From Pseudocercospora fijiensis CIRAD86 (Eukaryota > Ascomycota > Dothideomycetes > Mycosphaerellales > Mycosphaerellaceae), in NCBI RefSeq assembly GCF_000340215.1, contig NW_006921545.1, positions 239,020 through 303,019 on the forward strand: 64,000 bases of DNA, written 5' to 3'. Every line of letters begins with the position of its first letter. Positions within the stretch are counted from its first letter, which is position 1. Of the stretch, positions 11,341 to 23,452 are shown piece after piece. Position numbers and translations under genes: made by a program. The notes under the pieces are model-generated. The model had not been told where the DNA came from, did no database searches, and saw nothing but the letters and a program-made list of their open reading frames with translations.

Positions 11341-14260
11341 GGGATGACGAGCAGTATCACGACTGTGTGCGAATGGTAGGGTGCAGAAAGAAGCTCCTGT
11401 AAAATATGCTGGAGTCTGTTTTCATAGTGCATTGTCGGCGGTCCGATCGCCGGACGGTTAGTTCGACTCACCTCCAGAAGTGCAGGCCTCACTTCATACG
11501 GTCCAGCTTGGCTTCTGTACACGCCCGCCCGAAAGCATTTCCAAGTGCAAGCTTGCAAGCTGTCGCATCTGCACAAAGCCGTTCAATCACAACTGCCATC
11601 TTACCTTGAAGCTGGGCCCTTGCTCGGAGTCTGAGCTTGCAAGCTTCGCATCTGCATGTACCCGAACGAACTCATCATGCTGCTTCGGGTCCATGCAGCT
11701 ATTGCGCCGAACATTGGGTTGTCATTGGCTGGCGACAAATGGGCGCTCAAGGTTTATAGCAATCTCGTTGATGGCTCCCTCGGAAGAACGCATGAACTCA
11801 TGACAGAAGAGGTATGCTTGAGGCCAGGACCGATGAAAAATCTCAAATTGGACATAGAAGCAGGACTTCCTGTCGTATCCTCGGTAGCTTCTGCGTCAAC
11901 AGCTTGAGAAGCTTCTCCTGCAAATCTGAGGTCACGATGGTCTTGATATCCTCCCCATGCCGCCCATACAGTGTCTGCATGCCGTGGCATTGATCTCGTC
12001 CTCACTTTCTATCTTTGTCTTCTGAAGTCTGGCCATGATGAATACCGGTGTCTGGTGCTTTCGTTTGGGCGATACTTCTGGAATCAGCGCACTCGATGTG
12101 TTCGCACTGCATCTGTTCCATCTAGGGGAAGGTGAGCATGTACGTAGGCCTGGATCTGTTGCGTAATGGCTGTGCTGGAGATGGTGTTGTAGTAGTGAGA
12201 ATAGCAAGAACAGCGCAGCTCCGCCGCGGCCGACTTGGGCACAAACAGTTCCTCGTCTTTGTAGGGATGGTTAGCGAGGAGGATTTCGAGATGATGTTTG
12301 GAGATGGAGGAAGCTGTAGGAGAAAGGGCGACGGCGGCGGCGGCGGCGGCGGTGAGGGTTGTGTGTCACCATGGAGGCTGAAGTTGCTGAGTCCAACTCG
12401 GCAGGTCGGCGTTGGGCGTCGGCAGGTCGGCTGGCGGGCTTTTCCAATCAATGCCGGAACTGCCTCCTCGCTTATACTTCTACAACCACAACCTCGACAT
12501 CGACTTTATGAGATCCTGTAATGGAAGGACCCAACACTATAGTGAAAGCTCTAAGCCCTCTGGTCCTACTACCTTCCGCCCAATTGTAGCGACTTGTCAA
12601 TTCAGCCGCTAATTTCCACTCCCTCCTCGTTGCTTCTAGACGCCCGAACGCGATGAAGAAAGAGGAGGCTGAGACAACAAGGCAAGTCAACTCGAACTTG
12701 GCGATGTTATTGATCGCATCCAGTCCGGCCTTCAACGTATTTGTTGCCAGTGTTTGCTATAACAACCGCGAGGCTTCTCCCCATTTCGAAGCCAATTCAT
12801 CGCTTTTCTGGCCTGCTTCGAGCTTAGGAAGTGTGTCTCGCACAATTCCCTCGTCCCCAAAGACCCGAAATCTACGCGTGTGGCTACACAAGGGCGAACA
12901 TCGCTTAAACCTGCAATGGGGACGTAATCAACAAGATTCTAAGCTGCCGTAGAACAAATGCTCGGTGCTATTGTCAGTGTCTGTGCTCTTGTCAGTGGAG
13001 GGAATGCGATCAGAATCACCCTTACGACAAGCAGCGCGAGCTCGACAAGGGAATCATCTAGTGACTGCACTGCTCATGGCTCGAATCGGATCTACAGAGA
13101 CCTCACGAAGCGGCGAAAGTTCTCGGTTCACAGTGCCTAAAAGTCTACTGAATGTCGCTCCCCGGATCAACGGGAATCAAGTCTCTATAAGTGTGAGTCT
13201 TTGAGGCGATCGAGATTGAAACTAATTTTGCATTGAAAGAAGTTGTCTAACGCTGAGACATTTGATCGAGTTGTTTGGCTGGTGCAAGACCTGGCTTACT
13301 GACAGCCCCTGTATTGCAAGTATACCAAACCTACTGGAGAAGTGTCTGCCCGAAAGACTGGGTGGGGCCTCGTGCATTCGTTTCTTGACCTCCTGCGCCA
13401 TCGCAACCTCATTTTCTTGTTCTCCCCTCCCTTTTCTTCTTCTCCTGCATCGTCCACGACACCAGACACCGCAATAAAACGCTACTAGCTTCTTGGACAA
13501 GCCCGCCCTCGCCAAAAAGGTTACCTCCCTTTCAGGCTTCGAACGATAGAAAGCAGGTTCCTCGAGGACCTTGATGCAGCTTTGTGCGAGCGCAGGCACA
13601 ACACACCATACGCGTGGACTGCTGCAGCCCACCACCCTCTCGATCGTCACCGAAGGTATATTCGCACCATGCCTCGTGCGGCTCTATCAGCTGTAGAATT
13701 GGGGTGGAAGTGCTGAAATAGATCCTCTTCGTCGCATCTACGTTTCAATGCGCGTGAATGTGAACGTGATCGAGAGTCTCGGGTCGGGAATCAAGAACAA
13801 CAATAGCCTGGTTGACTTCTGTAGAAGCAAATTCCTCGACGTCCTTTCTCTGGATGCAGATGTGGCTGTATAAGGAAGATCGTAATTGTGGCTCCTTATC
13901 CACCGAATACTTCAAGATTTGACCCGAAGACAGTGATGTCGGAACAGCCTATGCTTCGCAGTTGGCCACGTCCGGGAAGAAGGAGATGCCTTTGCGAGGC
14001 TGAGAGAAGTGGACGAGGCTTTTTCGAGTTTCAGGTGATGTGAATTCAAGGCTGGGAGTCTGAAGCTGACTTACTCGGCGGTGCTGCTGAAGGCAAGAGG
14101 GTGTCATCGGAATCCGATCCAGGTCTTATCTGAGGTGAATCTGCTGTCCAAGTCACTCACTGGGCATTTGTGGTCTGGGTGGAATGGGAGGCGAGAATCG
14201 TTATGAGGAAGAGAGCGTCGATTACACAGTCGGTTTGTCGGATCGGAGTCTGATGGGAAA
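11341..14260. other. Normal-composition DNA without a confident gene
   Basis: Several open frames of 60-140 codons occur on both strands and overlap each other. The longest are 12132-12521 (+), much of it a CGG-derived Gly run, and 13222-13650 (-, 142 codons). The frame 11656-11907 (+) reads a plausible amphipathic peptide but has no recognisable domain. None has support beyond length. The region may hold untranslated parts, intron-rich genes or decayed genes. Confidence 0.4.
12332..12353. repeat. Short (CGG)n microsatellite
   Basis: About seven CGG units in a row, inside otherwise unique GC-balanced DNA. It produces a short polyglycine on the plus strand and polyproline on the minus strand in spurious ORFs. 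Confidence 0.9.
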
Positions 14261-14313
14261 ATGAGAACGTCGTTGCCGCCCGACCGAGAATTATCGTATG
14301 ACTTGTACCATTG

Positions 14314-15120
14314 TCATTCCTTTTCCCACAAGGCGTCAGTCTTCAAGCGTCCACCCACAGAAGCTCTGCGGCCGTGTAGCGCCCGCGTGGCTCTCCTCCC
14401 GAACGTGCCATTTTCACTGCTTGCAGGTTGTACCGATGGAATCTTTCTCGTAAATCTGTGGCCCAGCAACCGTCGAAATCGCCTTTGAATGCAACACGGT
14501 GCTCGTCGCCGAATTGTTTGAGTCATCTGTGGCACTCGTTTGCGTGGCATTCGCAGCCATCCAAGATTCCGGAATTCTTCCTCGTAAACTCATCATGTTA
14601 CATCACAGCCCCTCCTCTTCTTGGAAATCCCGAGTGAGCGCACAACAACTTCTACCACCTCTTCCATTGTCTGCTCATCATTGCTGGCCGATAGTGCGGT
14701 GGAGGTCGGCATGCTTGTGAATGTTCGCGCAACTTCGCTTGACAAGATCACTCGCATAGAACGGAGCACGCCTCGCGTAGACGCTGACGGGTCGGAGTCG
14801 ATTGAGGGGGCATTTGCGCAAAGGCACGGGTAGTCTTGTTCCTGTGGCTTCGAGAGGGAACGCAACGAAGCCTTCGGATAAGGTTCGAGGGATTGGAGAT
14901 GTTGTCGAGCCGGAATCGAGGTGCAGAGAAAAGTTGAGTTCTGTTGGTCCGGGCGTGCTGTCTTCGCGTTGCCGCACACTCCTCGGCAATCGCCCCAACT
15001 GAGGTGCTCATCCTGATCTCCTCCGCTTCTCTTCGAATGTTGGCAAGGGAAAGAAAACCAGCCGCCATATCTTCGAGCCGACGGGTCATAGATCGGCAGA
15101 GGCAAGCACCGACTCAACAT
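14314..15120 (-). other. Overlapping minus-strand frames, possible multi-exon or decayed gene
   Basis: Minus-strand frames at 14593-15120 (175 codons), 14748-15089 (113 codons) and 14414-14596 (60 codons) overlap. Each has locally protein-like composition, for example MTRRLEDMAAGFLSLANIRR at the start of the second and AISTVAGPQIYEKDSIGT in the third. They could be exons in different phases or remnants of one gene. No domain is recognised and no clear splice sites were found. Confidence 0.2.
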
Positions 15121-16084
15121 CGATGTCTCTCCTGTCGCTCACGTCCCGCCAATGAGTGACTTTCCGTACTCTACCCGAACGGTCAATCACCTACCACAAA
15201 GGCCGCTCATCCCAGGTACATTTCAACTACGCAAGCAACTTTCTGCCGGGAGAATTCCTTCTTTCCAGTCTCCCAGGTGTCACCCAGCAGGCCCAGTCCG
15301 GCTTCCCTGTCTTGACACCAATATACGCCGCAAAATTTGATCGCCTGAGAGGAATTTGCGATTGAAACACTCACATTTCCGAGCCGGTGCAACACACCAC
15401 GGACAGCATCCCTGGAGGGTGGCAGCCAAAATCACCACCGTCTTGTTTCAGTCGAGCGGAAATCATCAAGAAATGCACAAGAAAGCTATCGAGAGATACA
15501 TGGAAGATGAGACGGTGCTGCATGTGGTTTGGTGGATGAGTGACTGCCATGACTTGTAAGATGCGGCGTATAGGTAGATGCAAAGCCCGTATACGCGGCA
15601 TAGGCAGTTTCATGGAATGTTCCCGCGGCCCGAGAATTGGGGCAACTATGTTGTGAAGCCACACGAGCCCTGGCACACTCACCAGCTCCAGGATTACGTG
15701 AGTTTCGAGGCCAAAGCAGTCAAGAAAGGCACAGAGAAGCACAATCACACAAATCGAGGGTCTGCGATACAGGACCTCCGACAAGGCCAACGAACAGTAA
15801 ATGCAAGGTGATTGCACACCGAATGGAAGTCACGATGAGGGAGGAGTATGTTTATATGTACGTGAATCTACGCAAATAAAATCAATAGTCTACTCCACGA
15901 GATCTGCGAAATCCAAATCACGGATTGCTCTCGATGCTTCAAGTCGGGATTGATTCTAGCAACCAGACTTGCTATGCCGGACGAACCTTACATTTCCCAA
16001 CCATTCACGTGTAGCGAAGTATGCCGGGTTCAACATCGGATCGAATGTTCGTGCACAGCTCGTCGTAGGAGAAATGGCAAGAAA
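15121..16084. other. Normal-composition DNA, no supported gene
   Basis: Short open frames on both strands only; none has recognisable content. This is the right end of the island that escaped RIP. The longest right-hand frame (15950-16342, +) runs into the minisatellite that follows, so its Lys/Arg-rich end is a by-product of the repeat. Confidence 0.4.
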
Positions 16085-16436
16085 CACGGCCGCTGCAAAA
16101 ATACAGCTTCTATAGCCGCAAAAAAGCGGCCTCTACGCAAGACGCGGCCTGCCCTACCCGTGGGAACATTGAATCATCTTGCGGATACACTAGTGAGACG
16201 CCGCGTCTGCGAAACAAAAGCGGCCTTCAGGCAAAACGCGGATGCCGCAAAGAAGAGCCTCTATAAAAAACGCGGCATTTACGAAAAACGCGGCCTCTAC
16301 AAAAAAAGCGGCCGCCGCAAAAAAAAGGCAGCCTATGCGTAAAACGCGGCCTCTATAAAAGATAAGGGTACCGCAAAAACGTAGCCTTTATACAAAACGT
16401 AGCCTCTATATAAAACGCGGCTTCTATAATCGGCTT
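16085..16436 (+). repeat. GC-rich minisatellite, left copy
   Basis: A degenerate tandem array with a unit close to CGCGGCCTCTACAAAAAA (about 17-19 bp). About fifteen recognisable units occur, with spacing disturbed at 16150-16200. The right third shows RIP-type changes (CGTAGCCTTTATA). The same motif in reverse complement occurs at about 58675-58872, on the far side of the nested cluster. Confidence 0.8.
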
Positions 16437-17777
16437 CTCTAGTATTATATATAATATAGACCTATTAATAACGAGATCCTTATTCTTATCTATTCCCCTA
16501 ATTAACTTATAGAAATAGATATTTATTAGGTCTAAAAGTAGTATTCTCGAACGTTATAGATCTCCTAAGTATTCGCTAGAGTCCGACTTTTATTATTCGT
16601 ATACTCCTTTCTCTTCCGGCTAAGAGTTATCGCGACTACCTATAGTAATCTTAGTCCGGCTATTAGGAGATTTTACTATACCTATAACGACCTCTACTCG
16701 CGATAACGCCGAGACCTCTTATATAAATATCCTAAATAAAGATATCGTCTATCTAGGTTATAATTTCCGGTTATTTATATTATAGATTACCCTTCTTATA
16801 TCCCTATCTAAGTTAAAGTAGTAGTAGAAATATGCTTCTTCTTCTTATAATGTCTTTTCTATACGCTCTCTATACTAGAGTAGATTATACTTAAATTAAT
16901 TAAAGTAGGCCGTACTATACTTAGAAGGTCGCCGGAAAAGGAGATTCTATAAGATATATACCTAAACTTTCTTCTTACTATCTACTTTTATCTTTGCCTT
17001 CTTTTACGTTCTATTAACTACTTACTTATACCTCGCTAACTCGTTACTCCCTTCTTAAGCTATACTAAGAAGAATACTATTCGTACTATAAACGAGATAT
17101 ATCTTAGTAGGATTAGCAAGATCTCGACGGCTAGTAATTAGCGTAAGATTGCTTAGCTTACGAGCTATAGAGCATTCTTTAACTTAATAATAATAGATAA
17201 CGAAGCTAAGTTTACGAGTAGTAACGACGGCGATATTATAATAAAGGATGAGGATAGTAGAGTCTACGTTAAAGGAGTACGACGATAATAGAGGACGACG
17301 ATAGAGGAGCCCGTTAACGATAGAGAACGTTAATACTAGAGAACGATAATAAAACCTAAAGCGACGCTTAACTCCTCTATAAGCTCTTCGATATCTCCCG
17401 GCCTTTAAAGATATTTTTATAATTATATTTATTATTCTCGTTGCTTTCCTGCTTTTTAGCTATAGTAATAACTAATCTACTACCGCTAATAACCTTATTC
17501 TTCTCTTTACCTAATCTATAAGCTTAGATCGCTAGCTAAAGTAATTTTTTAGGCAATATTAGGGTCTAGAGTCTACGTAGTGTCTACTAAAAGGCGATAA
17601 TCTACGATAGTAACGATATTGTTTTTAGTATAGCTAGATCTTTATAAAATTACCTTAAGGCGTCCGAGCTCTTACCTACGAGGTACTTCTCCTAATAGAG
17701 AAAAAGAGCTTGGGTCTGTAGTGTAGATAAGAATAGACTCTTCTTAATACCGCTCCTCTTCTTCTATAAGATACGCG
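16437..17777 (-). pseudogene. Left part of an interrupted, unrecognised RIP-damaged element
   Basis: Most of 16437-17470 shows no readable protein. On the minus strand from 17777 to about 17480 a frame reads through (AYLIEEEERY, then ILIYTTDPSSFSLLGEVPR) with only RIP-type stops. It continues in phase into 55918-56860 across the Gypsy-A insertion point, so both parts belong to one older coding sequence. I do not recognise the family. The five bases 17773-17777 (ACGCG) are the left TSD of Gypsy-A. Confidence 0.5.
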
Positions 17778-17967
17778 TATAAGAGGAGTAAATAAACAGG
17801 TATATAGATACGACGTAGTAGTTAGATTTCTCTATATAATTATACCTAAAGAACTCGAAAGGAAGGGAGTAAATAAAGGGTTTTTATAGTACGCTAAGCC
17901 TTACGAGTCGGATACGAGGCGCTACCGAGAAGGTTACGAATTAGTTACGAATTAGGGTTCCCTAATA
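17778..17967 (-). repeat. 3' LTR of Gypsy-A
   Basis: 190 bp, starting TATAAGAGG and ending CCCTAATA on the plus strand, altered from TG...CA ends. It matches 55723-55912 at the same length. The internal side carries the polypurine tract (CCCCCCCTCCCC at 17972-17983 on the plus strand). Confidence 0.88.
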
Positions 17968-20035
17968 GTATCCCCCCCTCCCCTAGTAGCCTATCCTAGG
18001 CTATATAGCAAACGAGGTTAGTATATAAATAGAGAGTTAGAAGGGTTAGGCTCGGGGTGTTTACGTAGCTATCTCGTTACCCTTCCGCCGCCTAGGTAAG
18101 GCCAAGCGTCCGGCGTAAGGCTACTTATAACTCGTATAACTCTCTCGTATAGAGGTACTAGGTAAGCGATATGTATTATTACCCGCGTAGGCAGTTCCGG
18201 GCTCGTTACGGTAGGTGTTCGTAAGACCTACGGAAGACCTTCGTCGCTATAACCTAGTAGAGTTGCCGATCCGGGTCCGATATTAGTTCGCGTAGCCGTT
18301 ACTACCCTTTACGTAGAGCCGTCTCCTACCTTATATTAGGTCTTTAATTACGTATCCCTAGGTTAGCTATTACTTAAGCGGCTTTACCGGTCGCGGTTAG
18401 GTATCCGTATACGTAGTAGAGCGGTTACGAAGCGGTAACGAGAAAGTAGTAATTAGACCCCGTACCTTTAGTATATAAGGCGCCTATTCTTCTTCTAACT
18501 TCTTCTCTACTTTACTATATACTATAAGCCTTCGAAGAGTCCTTTAACCTCTTCTATAGCCTTTTTTAGTTAGTTATTATTAGGTTTAGTTTGGTAAGCC
18601 GCGACAATTCTACTCCGTAGCGTCCGATACCTTTACTAATTCTAGCCGGCGATAACGTCTTTAGTTTTTAAGACTTTAAGTCTTTAAACGTTAACGGTCC
18701 TAGTAGTAGTAAGTATTCGGCGGCGTTTCGCGGCGCTTCCGGTAGCTAATTAGTATAGTTCGTCGACCTCTCCCTTTCGATAATATATCTTAAAGAGGCT
18801 AGTCTAACCCCTTCGGCGCTTATCCTACTAGTCGTAGTAGTAAGAGTCCCGTCGTTAGTACGCCGGGTTATTATACCCGTTACGGTACCCTTATAATATC
18901 GGATCCGTCGTAGCCCTTACTACCCTAGGCTTACTATATCGCCGAGGTCTTAACTTCTAACTAGTCTCTTAAGAAGGCGCTCGCTAATCTACCGCCCCTT
19001 TAAGGTCTACCTAGTCTCTATAAGCCTATCTATACTAAGTATATTCGCCGTTAGTAGAAGACTAGAGATACGAATAGTAAGAATAGGGTTATCGACGAGA
19101 AGTCGAAGTTAGCTATAATAGAAGTCTATATAAAGCCTTTAGGGGGATCTTACTAATATTATAAGGATAGTCCTAGCAACCCGTCGTATATTCTAGTACG
19201 TTTCGAGCCTATTCCGTCGCCGTTTCGCCGCTAATCTATACTAGGTTCCTAAGGAGATATAGCGTACTACTAATATCTAGTATTACCTTCGTCGCGATAT
19301 ACTCTATATTCTAGATTTAGCTACGTCTAATCGTCGTTACTAACGTCTTATAGGCTATTCGAATAATTTTATAGTAGCCTTATTCGATCTCGATCGCGAG
19401 GTCCGTAGCCGCGCTCCTAACGAGATTAAGTCGCCTAATAAGGGCCTAGCTTCCGCTAACGCGTATAAGTACTACTATTAGACTCGGAAGGTTAGCTATA
19501 AGTATACCGAGAAGGAGTAGAATATAGGCCGCAGCGATAGCGGACATCGTCCGAGGAACGTAGTAGTAGACTCTTAGGCCGAGTTTACTATAGTACGAGG
19601 TATAACGATTTAGGAGTAGCGTCTTATCTACTAGGGCTAGTATACGGTATAATTTCGGTATAGGTTCGAGGCGGTTTCGGCGGCGAGATAGTAGAGGGCA
19701 TTTGCTTTTAAGCGTAGAGTTAGGTTTAAGGTTTTCTACAATTTGCGATATAAGGCTTATAGTTTCCTATAGAAACTAGCTTCTCCTAAGATTAATAATT
19801 AATTAATATTTACTAAGGTTTAAGCGTAGATTTAGTTAACTACTACGTTCTATAATACGATAGATAGATACTAAAAGTATAGATTTCTCGCGAACGACCC
19901 TTTATTATACGCTTCCGAAATCTAGTATTTCTATATCCTCGCTTTCGCGGGCCTTCCTCGTTTCCGAGCCGGATCCTTCCTATTAGTCTTTCGAGCCTTA
20001 TATAGGTAATCCTTCGTTAAGTTATAATTTGCCTT
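17968..20035 (+). other. 3' region of Gypsy-A with an opposite-strand ORF of unknown function
   Basis: About 2 kb lies between the Gypsy-A chromodomain and its 3' LTR. On the plus strand, antisense to Gypsy-A, stretches read well apart from RIP-type stops. Examples are the ALATRRIF-like stretch at about 19160-19260, NNFIVALFDLDREVRSRAPN at about 19355-19414 and RLIYQGQYTVQFRYRFEA near 19625-19680. An upstream frame at about 18620-19080 is Ser/Pro-rich. No domain is recognised. It could be an extra antisense gene of the retroelement, captured host sequence or chance. Confidence 0.3.
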
Positions 20036-22745
20036 ATATAAACTAAGGAGATTATCGGCCGCTAGGTCGCTTTCTACTACCTAATTGTCGTATTCTAGCG
20101 AGTAGCCTACCTAACGGATTTTAAGCTAAAGTCCCTCCTTTATAAGACGGTAGGATAGGATTTCCTCGACTTCGAAGCGCTTATCGCCTTCCCGTCCTCT
20201 ACGAGTAGCTCTACCGGTAGTAGTTCGTAGCTTTCCTATAGGCGGTATAGTTCTAGAAGGGAGACGTAGAAAACTAGGTAAAATCTCTTTATCGAAGGAG
20301 GGAGATCTAGCTCGTAAGCGTAGGTACCGATACGACTTTTAATAGTAAAAGGCCTAAGGTACTTATTATTAAGTTTCTTATAAGGGCGGCGAGTATAGAT
20401 ATTCTTTCCCGAAACGAGGACTCGTTTACTAGTATTAAACTATCGGTCTTAGACCGATCTGTTATAATATCTCTTTTATAGAGCTACTATATATTCTAGG
20501 CTAGACTTCGTATTATTAAATTCTTCTTGCCTCGCTAGAATCTACGTATAGGCTTGCTCGGCGAGTTTACGAGACTTTAACGTAGTTTCGGTATCTCCTC
20601 GCCCCTCCTATAGTAGGTATTCTTAGTCGGTAGCGCGACGAATACCGTTAGTAGTATTTAGAACGATTCTAAAGGCGATTTAGATTAGCGACTTCTCTAA
20701 TCTAGTATAGATCTTACTATTATACGCGAGAGCGGTAGTATAAAGAAGCCGTACCTAATCGTCTTAGTTCTAATTATAGTAGATATAGAGATATATTTCG
20801 AGGTTCTAATTTAAACGCTCTATTTGTCTATCTATTAAATAATAGAAGGCAGTACTAAGGCGCTTCTTATAGGCTAAATAGTAACAAAATGCCCTCTTAT
20901 ATATGCTTATAAAGACTAATCCTCGATCTAAGATAATGCTATCGGGAACGCGGCTATTATAAATAATTTCTCGGAATACAAGCTTAGTAAGCTATACTAT
21001 ATCGATTCTAGAGGTAACGGGGAAGTACTAAACTATCTTCGAAAACCTATCGACGATAACTAGAATCGAGTCGTAGACGCCGCCGTTAAAGCCCTTTAAG
21101 GGTAGAAGTCCGGTAACGAAGTCTATAGAGATATAGCGCTATAGTTCGGTAGGGACTTCTAGTAGCTTTAGCGTCCTATACGATTTATGCCGTTTAATCT
21201 TAAATCTCTAGTATATATCGCATTCTACGATATATTATTCGATGTCCTTTATAATGCCTTTCTATTAGTACTTAGCGGCGATAGCTTCTTATATACGCTA
21301 CTTTCCGTAATAACTAGCCGTAGGGTCGTCGTACTTACGGTATAAGATTTCTTATTATAATAAAGCACTTTGCGGTATATAGACTTTGCCGTTAAGGCGA
21401 AGAAGTCTATCGTTATCGAAGTTATATCGATCGAGATCGGCCTATAGGGCTAGGTTAGCTCCTCGGTCGTCTCTCGTAGTAGAATCGCTATCGTTTCGGC
21501 CCTATTTCGCTATCTTAATATCTTAAATATAGGGATCTCTTATTTACGTCGATTTAATTAGATCGAGAAGGGACTTTAGAGCCTCGTTTAAGAAAGCTAC
21601 TTTATCGGTAGCCGCTATAGCGACGGCGATACGAGATACGATAGACGTAAGCCTTTCGTATACTCTTCCGATCGAGATTGTTACTATTAATATCTCGTCG
21701 TTAATAAGAGTGTCTATTACTGGGTACCTGCTATTGTCGTTTAGAAGCGGTAGTCCTACGGACTTTGCTTAATTAGGGCAAATAGAAAGGTTTTCGGTCT
21801 GCGAAGTTCTTTCCGGTACTAAATCGTAGCCGTTTCGATACTCTCTTAGCGCCTCTATAGGGGCAGAAACGATAGCGATCGTTATAACTCCTAGTTTCTT
21901 CTAGAGTAAGGGAAGTATACCTTTAAGCTCCTAGGATTTAGTACTATCTTTAAAGCCTTTAAAGTAATCTAGTCTTCTAGATAGTCTATTAGAAGGGTTA
22001 GCGGATCCCTTCTAATACTCGATACCGAAGTCGTATACCGCAAGCCGTTCGGCGATAAAGGCTTGTCTCCTAGATAGAGTCTACGTAGTTATAAAGTACC
22101 GTAGGTTATTATAGTCGGTTAGGACCCGAATTAGGTACGCGGCGCTACCGAGATAGTATCGCTAGACCTTAAAGCATTCCGAGATAGCTATTAGCTCCTT
22201 ATCGGGCGTGCTATATTAAATCTACGGTCCTATAAAGCTACGCGAATAATACGTAACTAGATACTAGTAGCGTTACTTAGGACTTTCCGTCGACGGCTAT
22301 AGTATAATACCCGTATAAGTAGCGTCCGAAGCGTCTATAGTTACGTAAATTAGTAGTAATAGGTCGAAGTATTTAAGAAGCGGAGCTTCTTAGAAGGCCT
22401 TCTTAAGCTCTTTAAACGTATTATTTGTAGCTTCTAACTATTCCTACGGGCCTCTAACTATAATACTCTTTCTACGTTTGTTCGTCCCCTTATAGCTACT
22501 AGCGAGGAGGTCGTTTAAGGGCCGAGCGATACGGGAGTAGTTCTATCCGAATCGTCGGTAGAAGTTCGCGAATCCTAGGAATACCTAAACATCTCGATAG
22601 TACTATAGCGTAGGCTATTTAGCGATACTTCTAACGCGTTCTAGGTCTATTTCGATACTATTAGTAGTAATTACGAACCCTAGGAAATCGGTCCTATCTT
22701 TATAAAACTCGTATTTTAAAGCTTTAGTATATAGCTTCTATTCTC
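20036..22745 (-). pseudogene. Gypsy-A Pol, 3' part: end of RT, RNase H, integrase, chromodomain
   Basis: Reading leftwards on the minus strand: the end of RT (KALKYEFYKDRTDFLGFVI, about 22740-22680), RNase H (about 22400-21800), an integrase zinc-binding segment (YDDPTASYYGKWRI-like at about 21330, with a His codon now Tyr), and the integrase core (ISIDFVTGLLPLKGFNGG, then SILVIVDRFSKI) at about 21150-21050. A chromodomain lies at about 20185-20040 (RFEVEEILSYRLIKEG, then VGYSLEYDN and LLSLYKANY). Trp and Gln positions carry TAG/TAA. Gypsy-B interrupts the RT at 22746-22750. Confidence 0.85.
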
Positions 22746-22750
22746 GTAAC

Positions 22751-23452
22751 TATAAGGGTTAGCGGCTAAGTAGTAAGAATGTATACTAAACTTTAAACGG
22801 AACTAAAGGGAGTACTAAATTAATATAGCTACTATCTATATAAGACGAACTACGAAGAAAGGAAGAAGGGTACCTTAGAGGGAGAGCCCCTTCCTTAGTA
22901 TCCCGCCCTACGGGCGTCTAGCGCGTCCAACGCGTAAGCGTAGGTATATATATCTTGCTTGCTTACTTCTTAGTAAACCTCTGCTTTTAGGTCCTTCCCT
23001 ACGCGCTAAGCGCGCGCGCGTATCCCGCTTATCCGCTATCTCGTAGCGGCTTTATTTCCTAGCTAACTTATACGGCGTATATATACGAACTCGTTTAACC
23101 GCTTTTAAGTAAATATATTTCTCCTAGCTCTTCCCTATCTTCCGGTTCCTTCCTACTACTCGGATCTATCCTACGACTCTATCTATTTCGCTTACTATCG
23201 TCCGTATACGCGTACGCGTAGTTTGGTATAGTCTCGTCGTTCGTATATTAATACGTAACGTATTGTTCTACTATATACGGACTCCGCGGGAGTCCTTAAG
23301 ATATTACGTTATACGGCTAAATAGGCGGCTAACTAGGCGACCTACTTCGCTAGGGGCCCCTATCGCTAAGGTAACTTAAATCCGATATTACTTTGTAGTA
23401 TAGCGGCTAGCTTGTAGGACTTATCGGTGCTTTCTAGGCAGCTACTATAATA
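22751..23452 (-). repeat. 3' LTR of Gypsy-B
   Basis: About 702 bp, beginning TATAAGGGTTAGCGG and ending CTACTATAATA on the plus strand. It is nearly identical to 28758-29471, with mostly transition differences and a few small indels. It contains GC-rich clusters such as GCGCGCGCGCG near 23003. Confidence 0.9.

Noticed and set aside
12132..12521. A 129-codon ORF with a glycine run
   Set aside because: The run comes from the (CGG)n microsatellite, and the opposite strand is equally open with polyproline. No recognisable domain.
15950..16342. A 130-codon plus-strand ORF with a Lys/Arg-rich end that looks like a nucleic acid-binding protein
   Set aside because: Its basic C-terminal half is simply the translation of the minisatellite that starts at 16085; there is no domain and no homologue-like pattern upstream.
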